Part shown: in pieces, positions 1 to 13,300 of the stretch | How the letters are laid out: each line of letters starts with the position of its first letter | Numbering within the stretch: position 1 is the first letter of the stretch | NCBI GenBank assembly: GCA_002633005.1 | Contig: NMRA01000002.1 | Coordinates: forward strand, 2,800,687-2,864,686 | From: Phoronis australis | Taxonomy: Eukaryota > Phoronida > Phoronidae | DNA: 64,000 nucleotides | Direction of reading: 5' to 3' | Made by a program: the position numbers and the translations under genes | The notes under the pieces: model-generated | The model's database searches: none | The model's input: only the letters and a program-made list of their open reading frames with translations | What the model was told of the DNA's origin: nothing

Positions 1-1800
1 GAAAAGAGACTGGATATAAAACCGCATGTTCGGTAATCTTTATCAGTGTTGCGAACTTAACCTGGGCTCCCAAAGTTCAAACAACGGTTACCTGTCATTG
101 TAATTGCCTACTCATTTTTACCCGCCATAAACAAGATGAAAAATATACGCCCACAATTCGACATATTGTTTACGGGTATGTGACAAATTACTTTGTGAAT
201 CATGTTATGTATTATTGGGTTTCGGCGCTTATTTTAATGTGTGCATGCCACGTGTGTATTTTGTCGCAGGCAACATTCCAAAAAAACGAACGCGAAGTGT
301 GGCGTCAGAACTGAGTGTCAAAGCTGCCCGTCCGTTTACTATGACTGGATTGCACAGTCCATTGTTTTGTTCAGATATATATGCCTGGTAATAATTTGTG
401 TGTATTATCTACTTGTGCAGTTGTAAGGTATGTCCATTTGGAAGTGTCAGGCTCGCTGTATTTTTAAAATGGTCTAATTGAAATGTTCATCCATTGTCGC
501 CGTCTCATTTCTTTATTGTAGATAGCTTCGGATTTTAGCAAGAAATATTACTGTTTTATGTCTTTCTATTGACTACAATAGAAGTTGTACGCAAAGGTCA
601 GTTCAATAATTATTTGAGCGTTAATTGTGGAGGTGGCCAGGAATCTACATCATTCATTGTTAAGGAGTTTGGGCTAAGTTCTTGCCTTCGGAAGTGTTCT
701 ATTATACTTAAAGTTAGAGAAGATGGCATCCTCGTTTAGCCTGGCTGCTAGGTATAAAGCCTAGTTGAAGTCTTACCTGACACATGGGGCTCTTCGTTTG
801 TTTATGTAGTGACAACTGAAAAAGGGTATTGTTAAAGCTGCGTTTCGCCCCAGTGTTAAAGTGGTTAAAACGAAAATGGATTTGGCCCTTTTACTTACAT
901 AAAATCAGTCTCGTAATGTTCCATACAGCAATAAAATCCCACTTATACCAAGTCAAGTCCTAGGCAATGCGTTTATGCGTCATTTTCGACTTGCAATTTT
1001 AGGGATTTCTTTGTGTCGCTGATGGTAGTAGCGGAAATAGAATATGATCACGCTGAGGAATATTAAGAGGCTGGTTTTAAGAGGGCAAAAAAGGCTTTTC
1101 GTCTTTGACCAGCTCATTGTGGTGGAACGCAGCTTTAATGCTTTGTACAGAGTTAGCACGACTCGGATGTCGTTAGTCACCTGACAACTGGAGCAAGTTA
1201 GATCAGTCCGGCGTTTTACTTGAATTACAATACCACCAGGGTGACTGAATTGTAATTCGTTACCTGGTGAACATTATTATTTTATTTACTTGTGATTCGA
1301 GTTGCGTGACAACCACTGCGGGAGTACTGTCTTCGGAAGATAGTGTTGGCACTGGGTGACGTTGTGTGTTTGTTACTCGGTAATTGACGAGATTCTTTTT
1401 AAGCACTCGAGCACAGCAGTCCAATAAAATAACGCGGTGGAGTGAAAACCATCTTGTTCTCTGCTCTTGTCGATCGCTTTGTCGCAAAGTAATTTCCGAC
1501 ACAAAAGCACTCAGAGCTTTTTACAGGCGCATAAAGGTACTTTTTCGTCAATTTAGTCACCATTTTAGACCACAGGGTGAGTTGCGTCAGCCAATCACTA
1601 AGCTATAAAATTTCGTAACTTTCAGCCTTGTTTGTGTTGCCTTATATAACTACTAATTTTAAGTCTTTTTAAAAGTGTTCCGCGGAAACCTCATTACATA
1701 TTTCAGCGAGTATGCCATAATTAATGCACGAGTCAGTTGTCACCATGGCGACCATTTTAGGTACGCTCACTAGATACGATATTTGTCATTTTCAGTACAT
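1..1800. other. Non-coding stretch, nothing recognised
   Basis: Only short open frames on both strands without family motifs. A short ATGGCATCC frame at 724 runs into a possible donor (CTAG|GTATAA), which could be a start exon of an unseen gene, but no following exon was found. Confidence 0.4.
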
Positions 1801-1854
1801 TATGATGTACATATATGCGTTTTATCCCATACCAAGGTGTACCATCGATTGGAA

Positions 1855-1960
1855 CCATCATGGTGTGAGACAGATATCCTGGAGTCGAAAACAGACGCCA
1901 GCACTTTCAAAACAGCTAGCCCGAAAAACACCGTCGAACTCGGGGATCGGACAGAGCACC
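1855..1960 (+). repeat. Dispersed repeat, copy 1 (inverted relative to 2680-2815)
   Basis: Shares blocks such as GTCGAAAACAG, TTCAAAACAGCTA and GGGGATCGGACAG, in the same order and spacing, with the minus strand of 2680-2815. The two copies are therefore inverted about 800 bases apart. No coding or terminal structure was recognised. Confidence 0.7.
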
Positions 1961-2222
1961 TCAGGACCGAAACATCACTCCCACACATTCTTGGCAAACA
2001 TTGTTTATCTCAAGAACAATAGTACCTTAGTACCTTTAAAGGGCTTTGTGTTCATACATGTATCAATTTCACAGTTCTCCAACGAAAAACGTGTTGATTC
2101 TTAAGAACCTGTTTTACTGGCGGACGTGTACAGTATATCCGACAAAGTGAACAATTTGAGAAATGGCGTGTGCTAGTGTGGTGGATGATTTGCCGGACTC
2201 GAGATTCTTCAGCTGCGTAAAC

Positions 2223-2378
2223 AGTGGCGGATTTAGATGGGGGCCAAGGGGGCCATGGCCCCCCTAAAATTCTGCCAGATTCCATTTGGCAGTTCGGGGG
2301 TGCGAATGTCTGACGGGCAAAAGTCTGCCTATTACTCTGCTCTGCCCCCCTAACTCAAAATCATAGATCCGCCCCTGG
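2223..2378. mobile_element. Short G/C-run MITE, copy 1
   Basis: Bounded by CAGTGGCGGAT on the left and ATCCGCCCCTGG on the right, an imperfect inverted repeat. Inside: runs of G and C, TCTGCCAGATTCCATTTGGC and CGGGGGTGCGAAT. The same internal words recur at 4672, 57290 and 61512. Non-autonomous DNA transposon by structure; superfamily not assigned. Confidence 0.7.
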
Positions 2379-2679
2379 TAAAGTTCAGAAATTCCGTTTC
2401 CAAATTCCGTTTTTAATGGTTTAAGTTCAAGAATGGAGAAATTGGTGACGATGCAGGTCTTTTGAGTGGATAATTCTTGAGGTCTTTTTCAAAATCCGAC
2501 AAATAAATCGGCGAACCCTAAAATGCGGTCATCTGTAAAGATATTTAAAGGAATTAGTCAACAGTGGCACCCGGAAGTCGAAACAATATTTTTGTTTTTC
2601 ATTTTTGAAAATATTTTTGGAGAAACTACTGAAAATTGAGTTTGACATCGCCTCAGAAAATTTGAAACAATGTCCGGGT

Positions 2680-2815
2680 TTCCTGTCCGATCCCCGGGTT
2701 CTTGTTTGAAATGTCGGGGTTCGTGTTTTTTTGGGCTTGTTAGCTGTTTTGAAGGTGCGGGAGCCTGTTTTCGACACCGGGATATTTGTTTTACACCGGG
2801 ATTCCAATTTCGATG
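2680..2815 (-). repeat. Dispersed repeat, copy 2 (inverted relative to 1855-1960)
   Basis: Minus-strand copy of the repeat at 1855-1960, longer by an internal insertion of about 25 bases that repeats the CCCG/ACCCG word. Confidence 0.7.
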
Positions 2816-4059
2816 AAACACCTTGCCTATGCGTTGAGTGCAATACGGCCATTGCAGTCCCGGGACTATTTTTAACAGTGCCCTCTATACTCTGAGAGTG
2901 GAAAATACAAAAAAGGTAGGTGAATGTCAACTCGGCGTCGCTTGCCAGCATCACTTCAAACTTTCCCAAATTAAAGTGATAAATTTGCAGCAGTATAAGT
3001 AACACTCAACATGCAATCAGGTCACAAAAAATAACATTTGGTACAAAACTGTTAATTAAGTGTTATCGTCTGCAACTCAGGGCGTCGCTTTCTCGGTGAC
3101 TACTTATGGTAAACATTCGTGTTATTTATTTTCAAAGTGCTACAAGTTTAATGCACAATTACCGTTACCTCTTTTCAAGTAATAATTCGCTGCATTTATG
3201 CGGTTTTCTTTTACTATAATAAACTAGAAACTCAAGTTAACGCGCAAGTACATATAGTCTACTATAGGTTGTGATTCGCCCCGTGAATAATCTTCGGTCT
3301 CGGTCGATATGCCTGATATATTACATGAAGTGGCCTACGTGATAACGTCCCACGTGTTGATGCACCGCCAAAAATAAAATTTAGCTGAAACTCATACTAA
3401 ATTCAGTTGAGTTTGCAAATGCTTCGAGTTGTGTTGAATGAACATTATTTGGGCTTAAGTTTCGACTGAACTAACTTCCGTTAAAATCCATTTTATGGAA
3501 GTACTCAACTAATGAAGCGGAAACAGTCATCTTTAAGGATAACACCGGATGGTCGTGCCATCATTACAAATGATCACACTTCTAGCAGAGTTGAAACATT
3601 TTTAATATGATAATTTTCAATTCATGAAGGCCAGATGGCAATGCATTTTCTTCAGATTCTTTATCAACAAACAACAGAGTACATGAAAGGTTACAGCTGT
3701 TTATGACTGTTTTGTTTTCGCGAGTTTTCGAAGTGCGGAATCTGAACTAATATCCAGTCACGGTCACGGTCATTGGCACTCACATACCGCAACCTGCACT
3801 GCATTCAAAACTCGACTAGAAAATTGCATGGAACGCTTTGAGCAAACTTACAAATTTGTTCCCGGAATCACGAGGCGTGAGTGCCGAGGATAAACCTGGT
3901 TTTGGTCCTCGTTCTGTCACCTGCTAATACGGGAACCAACTAAAAACCTACCCCCTATGTCACAGATCGCCTATTTGCTCTTGGTGGGTGGTTTTTCTCT
4001 ACAGTTGCCGTGTAATTCGCTAAAAGAGTAGGTCACGTTTGCTAGTCAAGCATTCTTTC

Positions 4060-4185
4060 CCTCCAAACTTTTGAGACTTGTCGAGGGTTGCAGAGCATTA
4101 TTTTGTTCCTGAGAATTGGATGGGAATGTCATTTTTAATATCTGTCAATAAGCCGAAGCCGGGTTTGGTATCGCTTCAAGTTTCA
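4060..4185 (+). repeat. Dispersed repeat shared with 53410-53530
   Basis: GGGTTGCAGAGCATT, then TTTTGTTCCTGAGAATTGGA and GGTTTGGTATC match the word order at 53425-53520 with moderate divergence. A related head also occurs near 50690. Family not recognised. Confidence 0.5.
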
Positions 4186-4671
4186 ACTCTGTGTTCGAAG
4201 ATCTTATCCTGGTGATAGGGTTCATTTTTGGTCAAATAAACCTATTGCGTGTTAGAGCGTTTGTGTTCAAGTGGAACGTGTGTTCAGTTTGAATGCGAAC
4301 TTGATCAGAAGGTAGAAAAATCATTTCTCCACTCTCCAGAAAGACTGGGTTTAGTAGTAACAGTGATTAATTGTCTAATTATATAAAACAGGCGTTTAAT
4401 ATGACCATCACTGCATCAATGCAAACCTGGAACCTATTTTCAGACACTCTATTGGCGGAAGTCGTAGAAATTACGATAGTAAGCTACCACCAGCCAGCCT
4501 ATGACGCAAACACAATTTCCCCAATAATGAATTGGGAAGTTCCCTAACATACTGCGTGAGTTGTGGACTTGTGAAAACTGGCATTTCTTGCACCTGTTTT
4601 AGTTTCATTACCAAGTCAACTTTTGCTTTTGATACAAACCGAGAGCGAACCAATTTCTTGAACAAGCCCGT

Positions 4672-4820
4672 AGCCAGGGGGGGGGGGTTCGATCGACACC
4701 CACCCGCAGAAAAGGTCCATCCCCAGCCTATTCGTTAAAGACATTGGCACCCCTTCTCTGCCAAATGGAATCTGGGAGAATTTTAGGGCGGGGCCGCCCC
4801 CTCCCCCATAAATCCCGCCA
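4672..4820. mobile_element. Short G/C-run MITE, copy 2
   Basis: Starts with CAGGGGGGG and holds TCTGCCAAATGGAATCTGG and TTTTAGGGCGGGGCC, which is the copy 1 interior read in the opposite direction. Ends are degraded. Confidence 0.55.
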
Positions 4821-5716
4821 CACAACAACAACAAAATTGTTGCAGCTACTAGTACTACTAACTACAAATATAATTAAGTTAGTAAAAATTTTGCATTTGC
4901 TTCTGATTCACAGCGCTTCACGTACACGAAATCATCAGGCCACTTCGCCCGAGTGGTGTTTGCGTGGATGACAGGATCGTGCAGACGATTAGAGGAGGTT
5001 TTATGTTATTCATCGGTATTGAACGCGCGTGCTGGATACACGATAGGGTAACAAGGGAGCAGTCTAGAATGTCTGTACATAGCCACGCTACTACAGCAGC
5101 GAGAGAGCTTCCAAAAAGCACTGCGGTGTGAATGCCTTAAAATCGAGCGTGAACAAAACAGCAGAAAATAGGTTTGTAAGCTGCTATTTCGGTATACTTC
5201 ATAGCATAGAACGGTGAAGTGCAGGCATTTTCAAATTTCGAATTGAACGTGGTCATCCAGTGTCTATCATTAATTTAACATGTAGATTGACATGTATGCG
5301 TGTACACGTGTGCGCGTTTCCATTCTTTTGAATTCAGTACACGCCGACGGCGTAAGTTCTCTTATAGGCAGTCCTCCGTCAATTGTCTGCTAATGAGCCG
5401 AAACTGACAGTAACCATTTAAAGAGTGTGCAAAACGGAGCAGAATCTTAAAACATTGATTACTGCATTGTTTTGCAAATGAGCTCAGTTCCAGTAGTGAT
5501 TCTTGAATCTATTTAACAAACAGGGACAATCATCTGGGGCACGGGTCAAGGCTGCGGCTACCAATGGCGGTTTAAATTTAATCAGACTGAAAGAGACTGT
5601 AACTTCGTGAAGACTGGCACGGAGAGTAGCATAATAACTACATTCAGTTTCGAGCCGGTCGTGCGCAAGGTTCTGGTGGGTGAGGTTAAGACGCAGCGAC
5701 CCTAACTTTTCAATCG

Positions 5717-6130
5717 CACTGTGAAATGAAGCAATCTTGACAAGGATTAGCTGAATGTATCGTGGTTGATTCATCAATATTGCTACCACGTATTCTTTTA
5801 AAAATGCAAGTACGTACTAATTTTCCGTATTCGTAAGACAAATGCGGGCAATTTTGCATGCGCATCAAATCCAAAAACAAAGTGCTTTAGTACCCGAGCG
5901 TTGTTTTCGGTATATATGCAGTTACACCGCTGTGAAATGGTGCGATCTTGACATGGATTTGATGAATGTATGGTGGTTGATAATTCATCAATATTCCTAC
6001 TTTATATTCTTTTGAAAATGCAAGTACATACTCATTTGTCGGTATTCGTAAGACATGCGGGCAATTTCACATGCGCGGCAAAATCCAAACAAAGTGCTTC
6101 ATTACCCTCGCTGGCGTTATTTTTGGTATA
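5717..6130. repeat. Local tandem duplication, period about 212
   Basis: Two diverged direct units (about 5717-5930 and 5931-6130). Both begin near CTGTGAAATG and share ATCTTGACA, TCATCAATATT, AAAATGCAAGTAC, GTATTCGTAAGACA, GCGGGCAATTT and CAAAGTGCTT in order. Confidence 0.75.
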
Positions 6131-6512
6131 GGTACACCACTCAGTGCCTCTCAATAAACGAAATATTGTTTATTTTTGCATGTAAAAGTATAAAAATTAC
6201 ACCGGACTCCGAAATTTTTAATATTTTCGGAGTAATTAAGCTAAAGTAGTGAACATTCGGAATAGTGGGATGTTCCCATTCCCAGCAACGTAAGCAACGT
6301 AACGCGCCGTCAAGTCATTTGCCAACTCGGTATTTCCGTCCCAGTATGACATGAAGTGTAATCACTCATCGAAGCACGCCTGATTTGAAAGTTTGGCAGG
6401 AGATAACGCGAGAGCGTTCTCTTTCTGGACCACACATTACATCCGAAATTGAGTCCCGTTCTTTGCGAGCAACCGCCACGGCATACTCCTTTCGGGTATT
6501 ACGACTTACGTA

Positions 6513-6697
6513 CAATAATTCCTTTATAGGTTCCTTACAGATAGTACTGGCTGCATTGGCTTGGTGATTGTTGCCAACACAATGCCTAGAGACGTTGCTT
6601 TTGTCCGAGGCACCTCGGACAAATGCAATAAGGCATTGTGTTAGCAACAAACACCGAGTCAGTGTTATCTGTCAAGAACCTATGAAGGAATTATTGT
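6513..6697. repeat. Long palindrome (foldback element)
   Basis: The centre, TTTGTCCGAGG-CA-CCTCGGACAAA at about 6600-6624, has perfect arms. Outer arms also pair: TTGTTGCCAACACAATGCCT against AGGCATTGTGTTAGCAACAA, and AATTCCTTTATAGGTTC against GAACCTATGAAGGAATT. The pairing stops abruptly outside, as for a foldback MITE. The DNA could form an imperfect hairpin of about 185 bases. Confidence 0.85.
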
Positions 6698-7210
6698 GCA
6701 GTAAAGAGTCATTGGCCATTCAGGACAAGCATGCTGCTGGTTCTCTGAATAACATGCAGAGCTCAGTGTCCCTACAACTATGGTGATGACGTATTTACTA
6801 TTTCCTGTATTTACACTCATTTCACTATATGGATGTAACCTAACTGGTATGTCGACACTTGATGTCTTATTGTTTATAACCTGATGATGTCTAATGAATA
6901 GACAAAGTCGAATCAATATGAATCGTTTTATTTGTGCGTAGATTATCCGTTTTTTGATCCTACTATGGCCAAAAACTGATGTATTCTTTAAGGGCCACTC
7001 TCGGAGTGCCCTCAACCCCAATGGTGGCCATCAATTGTCAAGTTTTCCCTGAAGTAAAAGAACACAGTGACTTGAAGTCGATTTAAGTAAATTTAAAATT
7101 TTATTTGGTTCAAAGCTTTGGAAAGACATACAATAACCAAAACAAAACAGAACAGAGTAACAACACAAATGTAACCACAGACCCTGACCATCAAAATTTT
7201 CAGGAGAGTC

Positions 7211-7330
7211 TGGAAAACTGACCAATCACACTGCGTGTACTGGAAAACTGACCAATCACACTGCGTGTACTGGAAAACTGACCAATCACACTGTGTGTAC
7301 TGGAAAACTGACCAATCACACTGTGTGTAA
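7211..7330. repeat. Four tandem 30-bp units
   Basis: Exact head-to-tail units TGGAAAACTGACCAATCACA + CTGCGTGTAC at 7211, 7241, 7271 and 7301; the last two carry a C-to-T change (CTGTGTGTA). Being 30 long, it keeps a minus-strand frame that repeats a 10-residue word. Likely a minisatellite, not a protein. Confidence 0.95.
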
Positions 7331-7380
7331 TTAAGAAAGTTTATTCGAAGCATGATACACCAATTGTGAATCTCCATTTA

Positions 7381-10234
7381 AGATCGGTGGTCGCAGCCCA
7401 TGAGCAAAACGTTTTCAAACAACCTCAGAAAGTAGTTGATTCATTAGCTGAGACACATGCTGAGCTTGCATAGGAAATCAAAGGACAGGATGGCTGCAAA
7501 ATGGGACAGGCCAAATTGTTTGGGAAAAAATACACAAAAAATGCCAAGCACATAATACAAATTTGATTCTAAAGATTTTGCAATTTACCTATCATTCAAA
7601 TTCAAAATTTTACAAAATTCTTGAAACTCAGCAATATTATCCAGTTAACGTTTTTTCCACCCCACGGAGCCAACTGGGCCATTCGGCATCAACGGCCCTG
7701 CAGCTACCAAATTGTGACCCGTTGTGACTACTTAGCCATGCATTTTATTGTGTTCTCTGGCTCTAAACAGCAATGAATAGTTCTCCCAAAATCATTGATG
7801 AATTGAAAAATATGAGTAAACATGTCTGGATTTCCAGTTGTACGTGAGGTGACTGACGGTAACTGGTTAAATCTAGATATTCCTGACGTAATCCCTGCCA
7901 ATTATCACATTTGCATCATAAACATGTCACATATTTGACACTGACTATAAAAAACAACATATTTTATACAACAGAAAACAATTCTCCATTACCTAAGCAC
8001 ATCGCAATTGCCCTGTCACAAACAAAATGTCTAAAGCATACAACAAAATCTTAGCAACACATCTAGAATATCTAACAGAGAACAGATGCCAAATAAAACT
8101 CACGGTAATGTAATTAAAAAGAGTTATATGATAGAAAATTCCATACATCACCACCACATTACTGTCAATAACACCTAACAAGTGGTATCATGATACTTAT
8201 TAATTTTACAATATCATGTTTCTATATCATAACGATATACAACAACACATAAATCTTTAGGGAAGTTCTGCATCTCAGAATATAACAAGGTAGGTGTTAA
8301 GAACTTAATAACTAAAAAGTAAACGAACCATAAAACTATTCACTTTTAAGGTTCTACAGGACCCTAAAATATGTCAAACTTGGCTAATTTTGGATTGTCA
8401 TATCTCAGAAATAGCTGATTAGATTAGATTCATATGAAACTCGATACTATGCCTTATCCATTGGTCTCCAAAGCACTGTTAAGGATTATTTTTAACTTTT
8501 TCCATTTTTTCACGAGGGCTATCAAAAGCTTCACAAAAAAGCAAAATAATGTTTTAGAAAACTAAAAACTAACTGAATATTGAAACCAAATACAATTCAT
8601 CCATGCTATTGATAGCATTGCTTTGCTACGAATCAACCTTGCTTGTTTGTCAACTTTTACTAAAAAAAACATGTTCACATGAACCAGATTAGTATAAAGT
8701 AGTAAAATCTGCAGGCTTTCTTATTTAAAAAATATTTGCTTACAGATTGGCTAAATGCGCATACTTATCCTTTAAGATCCCTGCATAACCTTATACAGCT
8801 ATGAAATGTGACACGCACATGGGCGGTATTAGTGTAGTCTGTCAAGCAACACTGGCAAACGATGGCAATAAATGTTTGGAGAAATATGATTACAGTACAA
8901 GCCAAAAATATTCAGACAAAATGAACCATAATTCCTTGTCACGACTACTGGGGGGAAGTCGAATTCACCCTCAGGGTAGTCGTCCCTAATGTGCATGAAT
9001 GGAGACGAGCTAACACTAAAGTTAATAACATATTCTGTATTAACTAGAATTTTACCATCCAGACAGTAATTACCAGTCATTTTTGTAATTAACAGAATTA
9101 GTTTTCATGACAAGGAAATGCAATTATGTCCGATTGCTTTCGTCTTGTTCTGTAAGTATGTACTATATCAACTGAGTTACATAAAAACTCAAAACTTAAG
9201 TAAGTTTCTTTGTTAACTTTCGTGATGTCAAATGTATCACTCAACTATAGCAACGTGTCGCTTGATGATGAGATGGCATTGTTGTTATCCAACGTATAAC
9301 CAAGTCCAGGGATCAGTTTCCTGAAAGTCACTAAGACACAAGGCATGTCATCGCAATTACTGAACACGGTTTAGCTAAGTAATAGTCAGTGCACCACAGT
9401 CCAGAAATAATTGATAGAAGAAATCATCTCTGTCAGTGACTACACAGCAATTTGTATATTCTCAGACTTTGTAATCTTGCTCGACACGTGAAACTTAATT
9501 ATTTCCAGAAATAACCTGTAATGAGCAGAAGACCAAATTTCCGATTCAAATCTTAATTCACTTTTCATGAAACAAACCCCTGGAGTTCAAACCTTTTAGC
9601 GGTGACTAAGGAAGACGTTTTCTGAGAAATGCCCCATTGTGACACCATGCCGTTTTTTTAATTATATCAAAATATCACAAAAGTTATCTGATGTCACTCT
9701 TATTAGTGTTCTACGTAATCAAGATTCGATATCTACATGCCTATCAACTAAGTGCATTATTACTCACGAACAGTTAAACAAAGTTTGCTTTCAGCTCAAT
9801 CAAGAAAATTGAATCGTAGCAGGCAAATTGGGATACTGGCTTGGTTAATTTGGATTTACTAACTACATTAAACTTCTCTCTCTTTCTTGTGACAGTGTTG
9901 TTAACGTTGCTGCTGCCCTGTAGATAGATAGTCGGTACCTAGTCTCCTTCCAAACCACAGGTTACAAATGAATTTAACTGTTGTCTTTGTTTGCATACAA
10001 TTATGTTCTCACAAGCTCCCTACCCAAACATCAAGAGTCATTTTTCAGGAAACATCATTCCCTTCTGACATGCAGTTGTTCTTGTTGAGAACGTTCATAC
10101 AGCTCGTAAGAAAAGTTAGACTCAGGTCACCTCACTATAACTGCATAACAATATGGACAGAACTGATGGCCAGGCAAGCGCAATTCCCTGTCAGTCAGGC
10201 AAGGAAGACCACACTGAAAATCCAGCACCTCTCT
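7381..10234. other. Downstream flank of the RhoGAP gene, probably including its 3' UTR
   Basis: AT-rich, with no exon-like signal on either strand. Several minus-strand AATAAA words exist (for example near 7099 and 7743), but none can be tied to the transcript end. Confidence 0.35.
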
Positions 10235-10394
10235 TCAGACAACTACAGATCTATCTTTCACAATCCATTCTGCCAAAGGGTTAACGTTGTACACCGACAT
10301 CATGTTAGCACTGTGGTCGAGACATCTCTCACCGATATTTCCTCCAACCTCGAACAAATAGGTGTTCTCTTCCGCAAACTTCCCATCACATGGA
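10235..10394 (-). CDS. RhoGAP gene exon 17, last coding exon
   Basis: Codes for 52 residues and a TGA stop. Contains YLFEVGGNIGERCLD and VYNVNPLAEWIVKDR, the closing motif of ARHGAP18/28/40 (L-(Y/F)E-(I/V)GGNIGERCLD, NP-x-AEW-(V/I)-(I/V)K). Acceptor ATTTACAG. A 173-codon open frame on the plus strand (9968-10489) covers this exon and is its antisense shadow. The polyadenylation site was not identified. Confidence 0.93.
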
Positions 10395-13300
10395 CTGTAA
10401 ATAATATGCCCATCAGTACAGGAGCATTAACAAGTCTTAGTTTGAAGGAAAAATTAAAGCTGCTGCATAAAAATGAAAACGGAAATTAGACGTTTTACTC
10501 TCACAAAATTGGTCTCTATATTGTTCTTCTTAATTGTAATTATCTATTTAATGTATTGTTGATTGGTGGTCAGGTATTAGCGTCCCATGCCTTTGTTGGC
10601 TACCCACTCACATAACACAATAATTATGTTTTCATATGATTTGAAAAATAAAGTTTCTCTCTCTATTTGTAACTGTGACAAAAAGGAATATTTATCAGAC
10701 TGATTTCATAGGAATAAAAAGCCTTACTTAATTTTCTTGTTTTACCCAGCTAAACTGGGCCAAATGCACCTTTAATTGCAAAAGACAATCCATACTCAGA
10801 GAGCCTTGTTCATCAATGGAAGCCAACAAACAATAAAAAATAGGACAAATTTTAAGATATACTCGCAAAGTTTACAACTACAATACATATGATTTAGGAA
10901 GTAGTATGCCTGAAAGACGTCTTTAAACCAATCATGACAGTTGACTAGCAACGTGTTCTAGAAACAGACGCTCTAATTACAGTGTTCAATGGGATCCATT
11001 CCAACTCAAGCAGAAGCTGCTGTAAGGTACACTGTGAGAGGGCCGACTTATCAACAGGACAGTCATTTATGTTCGCTTAACTTGCTTTAAGAAACAAATC
11101 TTGGAATCATCCTATTTTTTGTTTGGAAATGATGCCAGTGCCTAGTCAAGCATTTGCAAACACATTTTTTTGAGTGGGCGGAATGCTATAGTTCGTAATA
11201 TGAACACGGAGCTTAAAAGTGCCATTCTCATGTGAAATTTAAAAGAGATAATTCCACTATTTTCTCTGCTAAATCTTTAATCGGAAAAATGTTTGCATTG
11301 GGACACGACTTACCTGGAGTGGTATGCTGAAATTCGCCATCCCTGCCTGGATTAATACCAGGAAATTTTACTCATGAGTTACCACTTTTTGTTAACTCAA
11401 TTAAGAATAACATAGTGTCAAAGCCTGCCAATAGGAGCGACAAAAATACCTGTATGCCAGCACTTAGGAAGAGTCATTGGTGACACGGCAGTTTGTGTTG
11501 AATTAATCCCATTAATTTTTTCCTCAAATGTTTTTAGGTTTTCAAAATACATGGGAACGCAGTTAACATAAAGCCGAGACGTCGAGAAGACCTCTTTATC
11601 AACCACAAAGTAGTTCCCCGTCACGCACGTCTACCTTTTACATTTGAATATTAAGTCTATATCCCCAAAATACAAAAATACAACCATAACGGATTTCCAA
11701 AGGTTAAAGCAAAAAATCCACGAACAGTACTGCACCGAATAGCATAGTTCATAAGAAAACTGATTGTGTGCTGTCTATTCATTCCAGTTGACAGTCAAAG
11801 GAAGTTCACACCCAATGAAAAGGCATAATTACCTGTAATGCTCACTGGATACCTGACTTGGCTTGAACTTCTCTACAATGTCTCCAGCTGTGACGTCATT
11901 GTTCAACTGAATTGTAGCACCGACTTTACTGAGGGAAGGGGCTTGAATACGAATGAAGCCCTCTTGTGTCTCGTTCTAAAAAAAAGTTTTTAGACATTCA
12001 ATTAGTATCTTTGGTTTCCAAAAAACTTTGTGAATTGTCTTTTATCATATTCCGGTAAATGGGCACCATGGCCATACTTTCAGTCTGAATACGGAAATCC
12101 TGACAATGAATGATTATTTATGATAAAATATCATGACACCGACTGGTTTCTACCACCAAAACCATTTTGGACATCACCTGCAATTAGTGCCAATCTTGGA
12201 AATGATGAACAACTCTGCCAAAGATGAAAATCATAATTCTTTTACAGTACAGACAAATTCATGAGGTAGACTTAACCTGGAGTATAATCAGCATGTTAGC
12301 AAGTAAAGTGAAAATGTCCCTTCAATGACCTTCAATCAGATGATACGGCATGACGGATCGCGCTGACCAACCAGTGATGTTTACTAAGCGCTAAGAAGAA
12401 TGCACTAATTGAAAATCACATTACTCATAAACATGACATGTTTACTCAGATAAATCCAGCAGTCCTCGTTATTTACAACAATTGATGTGTTTATCAGGTA
12501 TTACACGAGTTATCCATTAAAGGAGCATCCTGAAGATTCAAATCACTCACACGTTAAGTTAAGTGTCAAGAAACATTTTCACCGTTATTCTAGGTTAATA
12601 AGCAGAACGTGTATCTGATGAAATACTTAAAACAATTTGTTTTTTATCTCTGGAATCTTTAATTAAACGTCAATTTATTCCTTCACGCATTTACCCTAAT
12701 TCCACAGAAATGTCCACCTGGTGGCATTCTTGAAAACTAGGCCACATTAGTGTGTAACATCGTTAATTAGTCTTTTGTCTTTCGACTTTTTCATCCACAT
12801 CGTAGATTTTTGGCAACTTATAATTGATCAGTAAACAACTTCACGCGGCTGATAATGTGAACATTTTAACTTTCGTTAAACACTAATCTTGAACTGCATT
12901 CCCCAGTGCCAAACATATTTTGAGGATATGTAGCACATAGGGTGCAATCGCTAAAATGCTTAAAAATTGTGATTTGTAAGAAGATTGTCATAAAACGTTA
13001 AAGGTAAGATGCACACACACATTGTTGATATCCATAAGTTATGATACCATTTGCTGAGGCATGAGTACACCAGGCTGAGAATTCAAGATTTCAAGTCAAT
13101 AAACACTATCAACTGTCATGAAGTTTTTTGCTTGAAATTCAAACCTGCCAGCCCCCTGGTATAAACCACGTCACACATCTGAGACTTCAAACTTGGACCT
13201 TGAATTTGAGTCAATTAAACCTCACTGATGAATAGTTTTGAGTCCGTTGCATCAATCGCAATTTGACAGGCAAGCGATCAATCAAACTTCAAAAATGCAA

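Noticed and set aside
724-765. ATGGCATCC start with possible donor CTAG|GTATAA on the plus strand
   Set aside because: No compatible downstream exon or family motif seen within the next several kilobases.
9968-10489. A 173-codon plus-strand open frame followed by AATAAA at about 10647
   Set aside because: The minus strand here holds the well-matched last exon of the RhoGAP gene. The plus-strand protein has no recognisable motif and is the shadow.
8829-11624. Two minus-strand frames (8829-9080, 11418-11624) both with TGNY and a CLD/VDK-like stretch, first read as alternative RhoGAP C-terminal exons
   Set aside because: The true C-terminal motif was found at 10394-10235. The similarity of the two frames is short and not supported by phase or family motifs.
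11853-11975. Shorter version of RhoGAP exon 16 ending at GTATCC
   Set aside because: Leaves phase 0, which does not fit the last exon. The donor at 11833 gives phase 2 and an open join.
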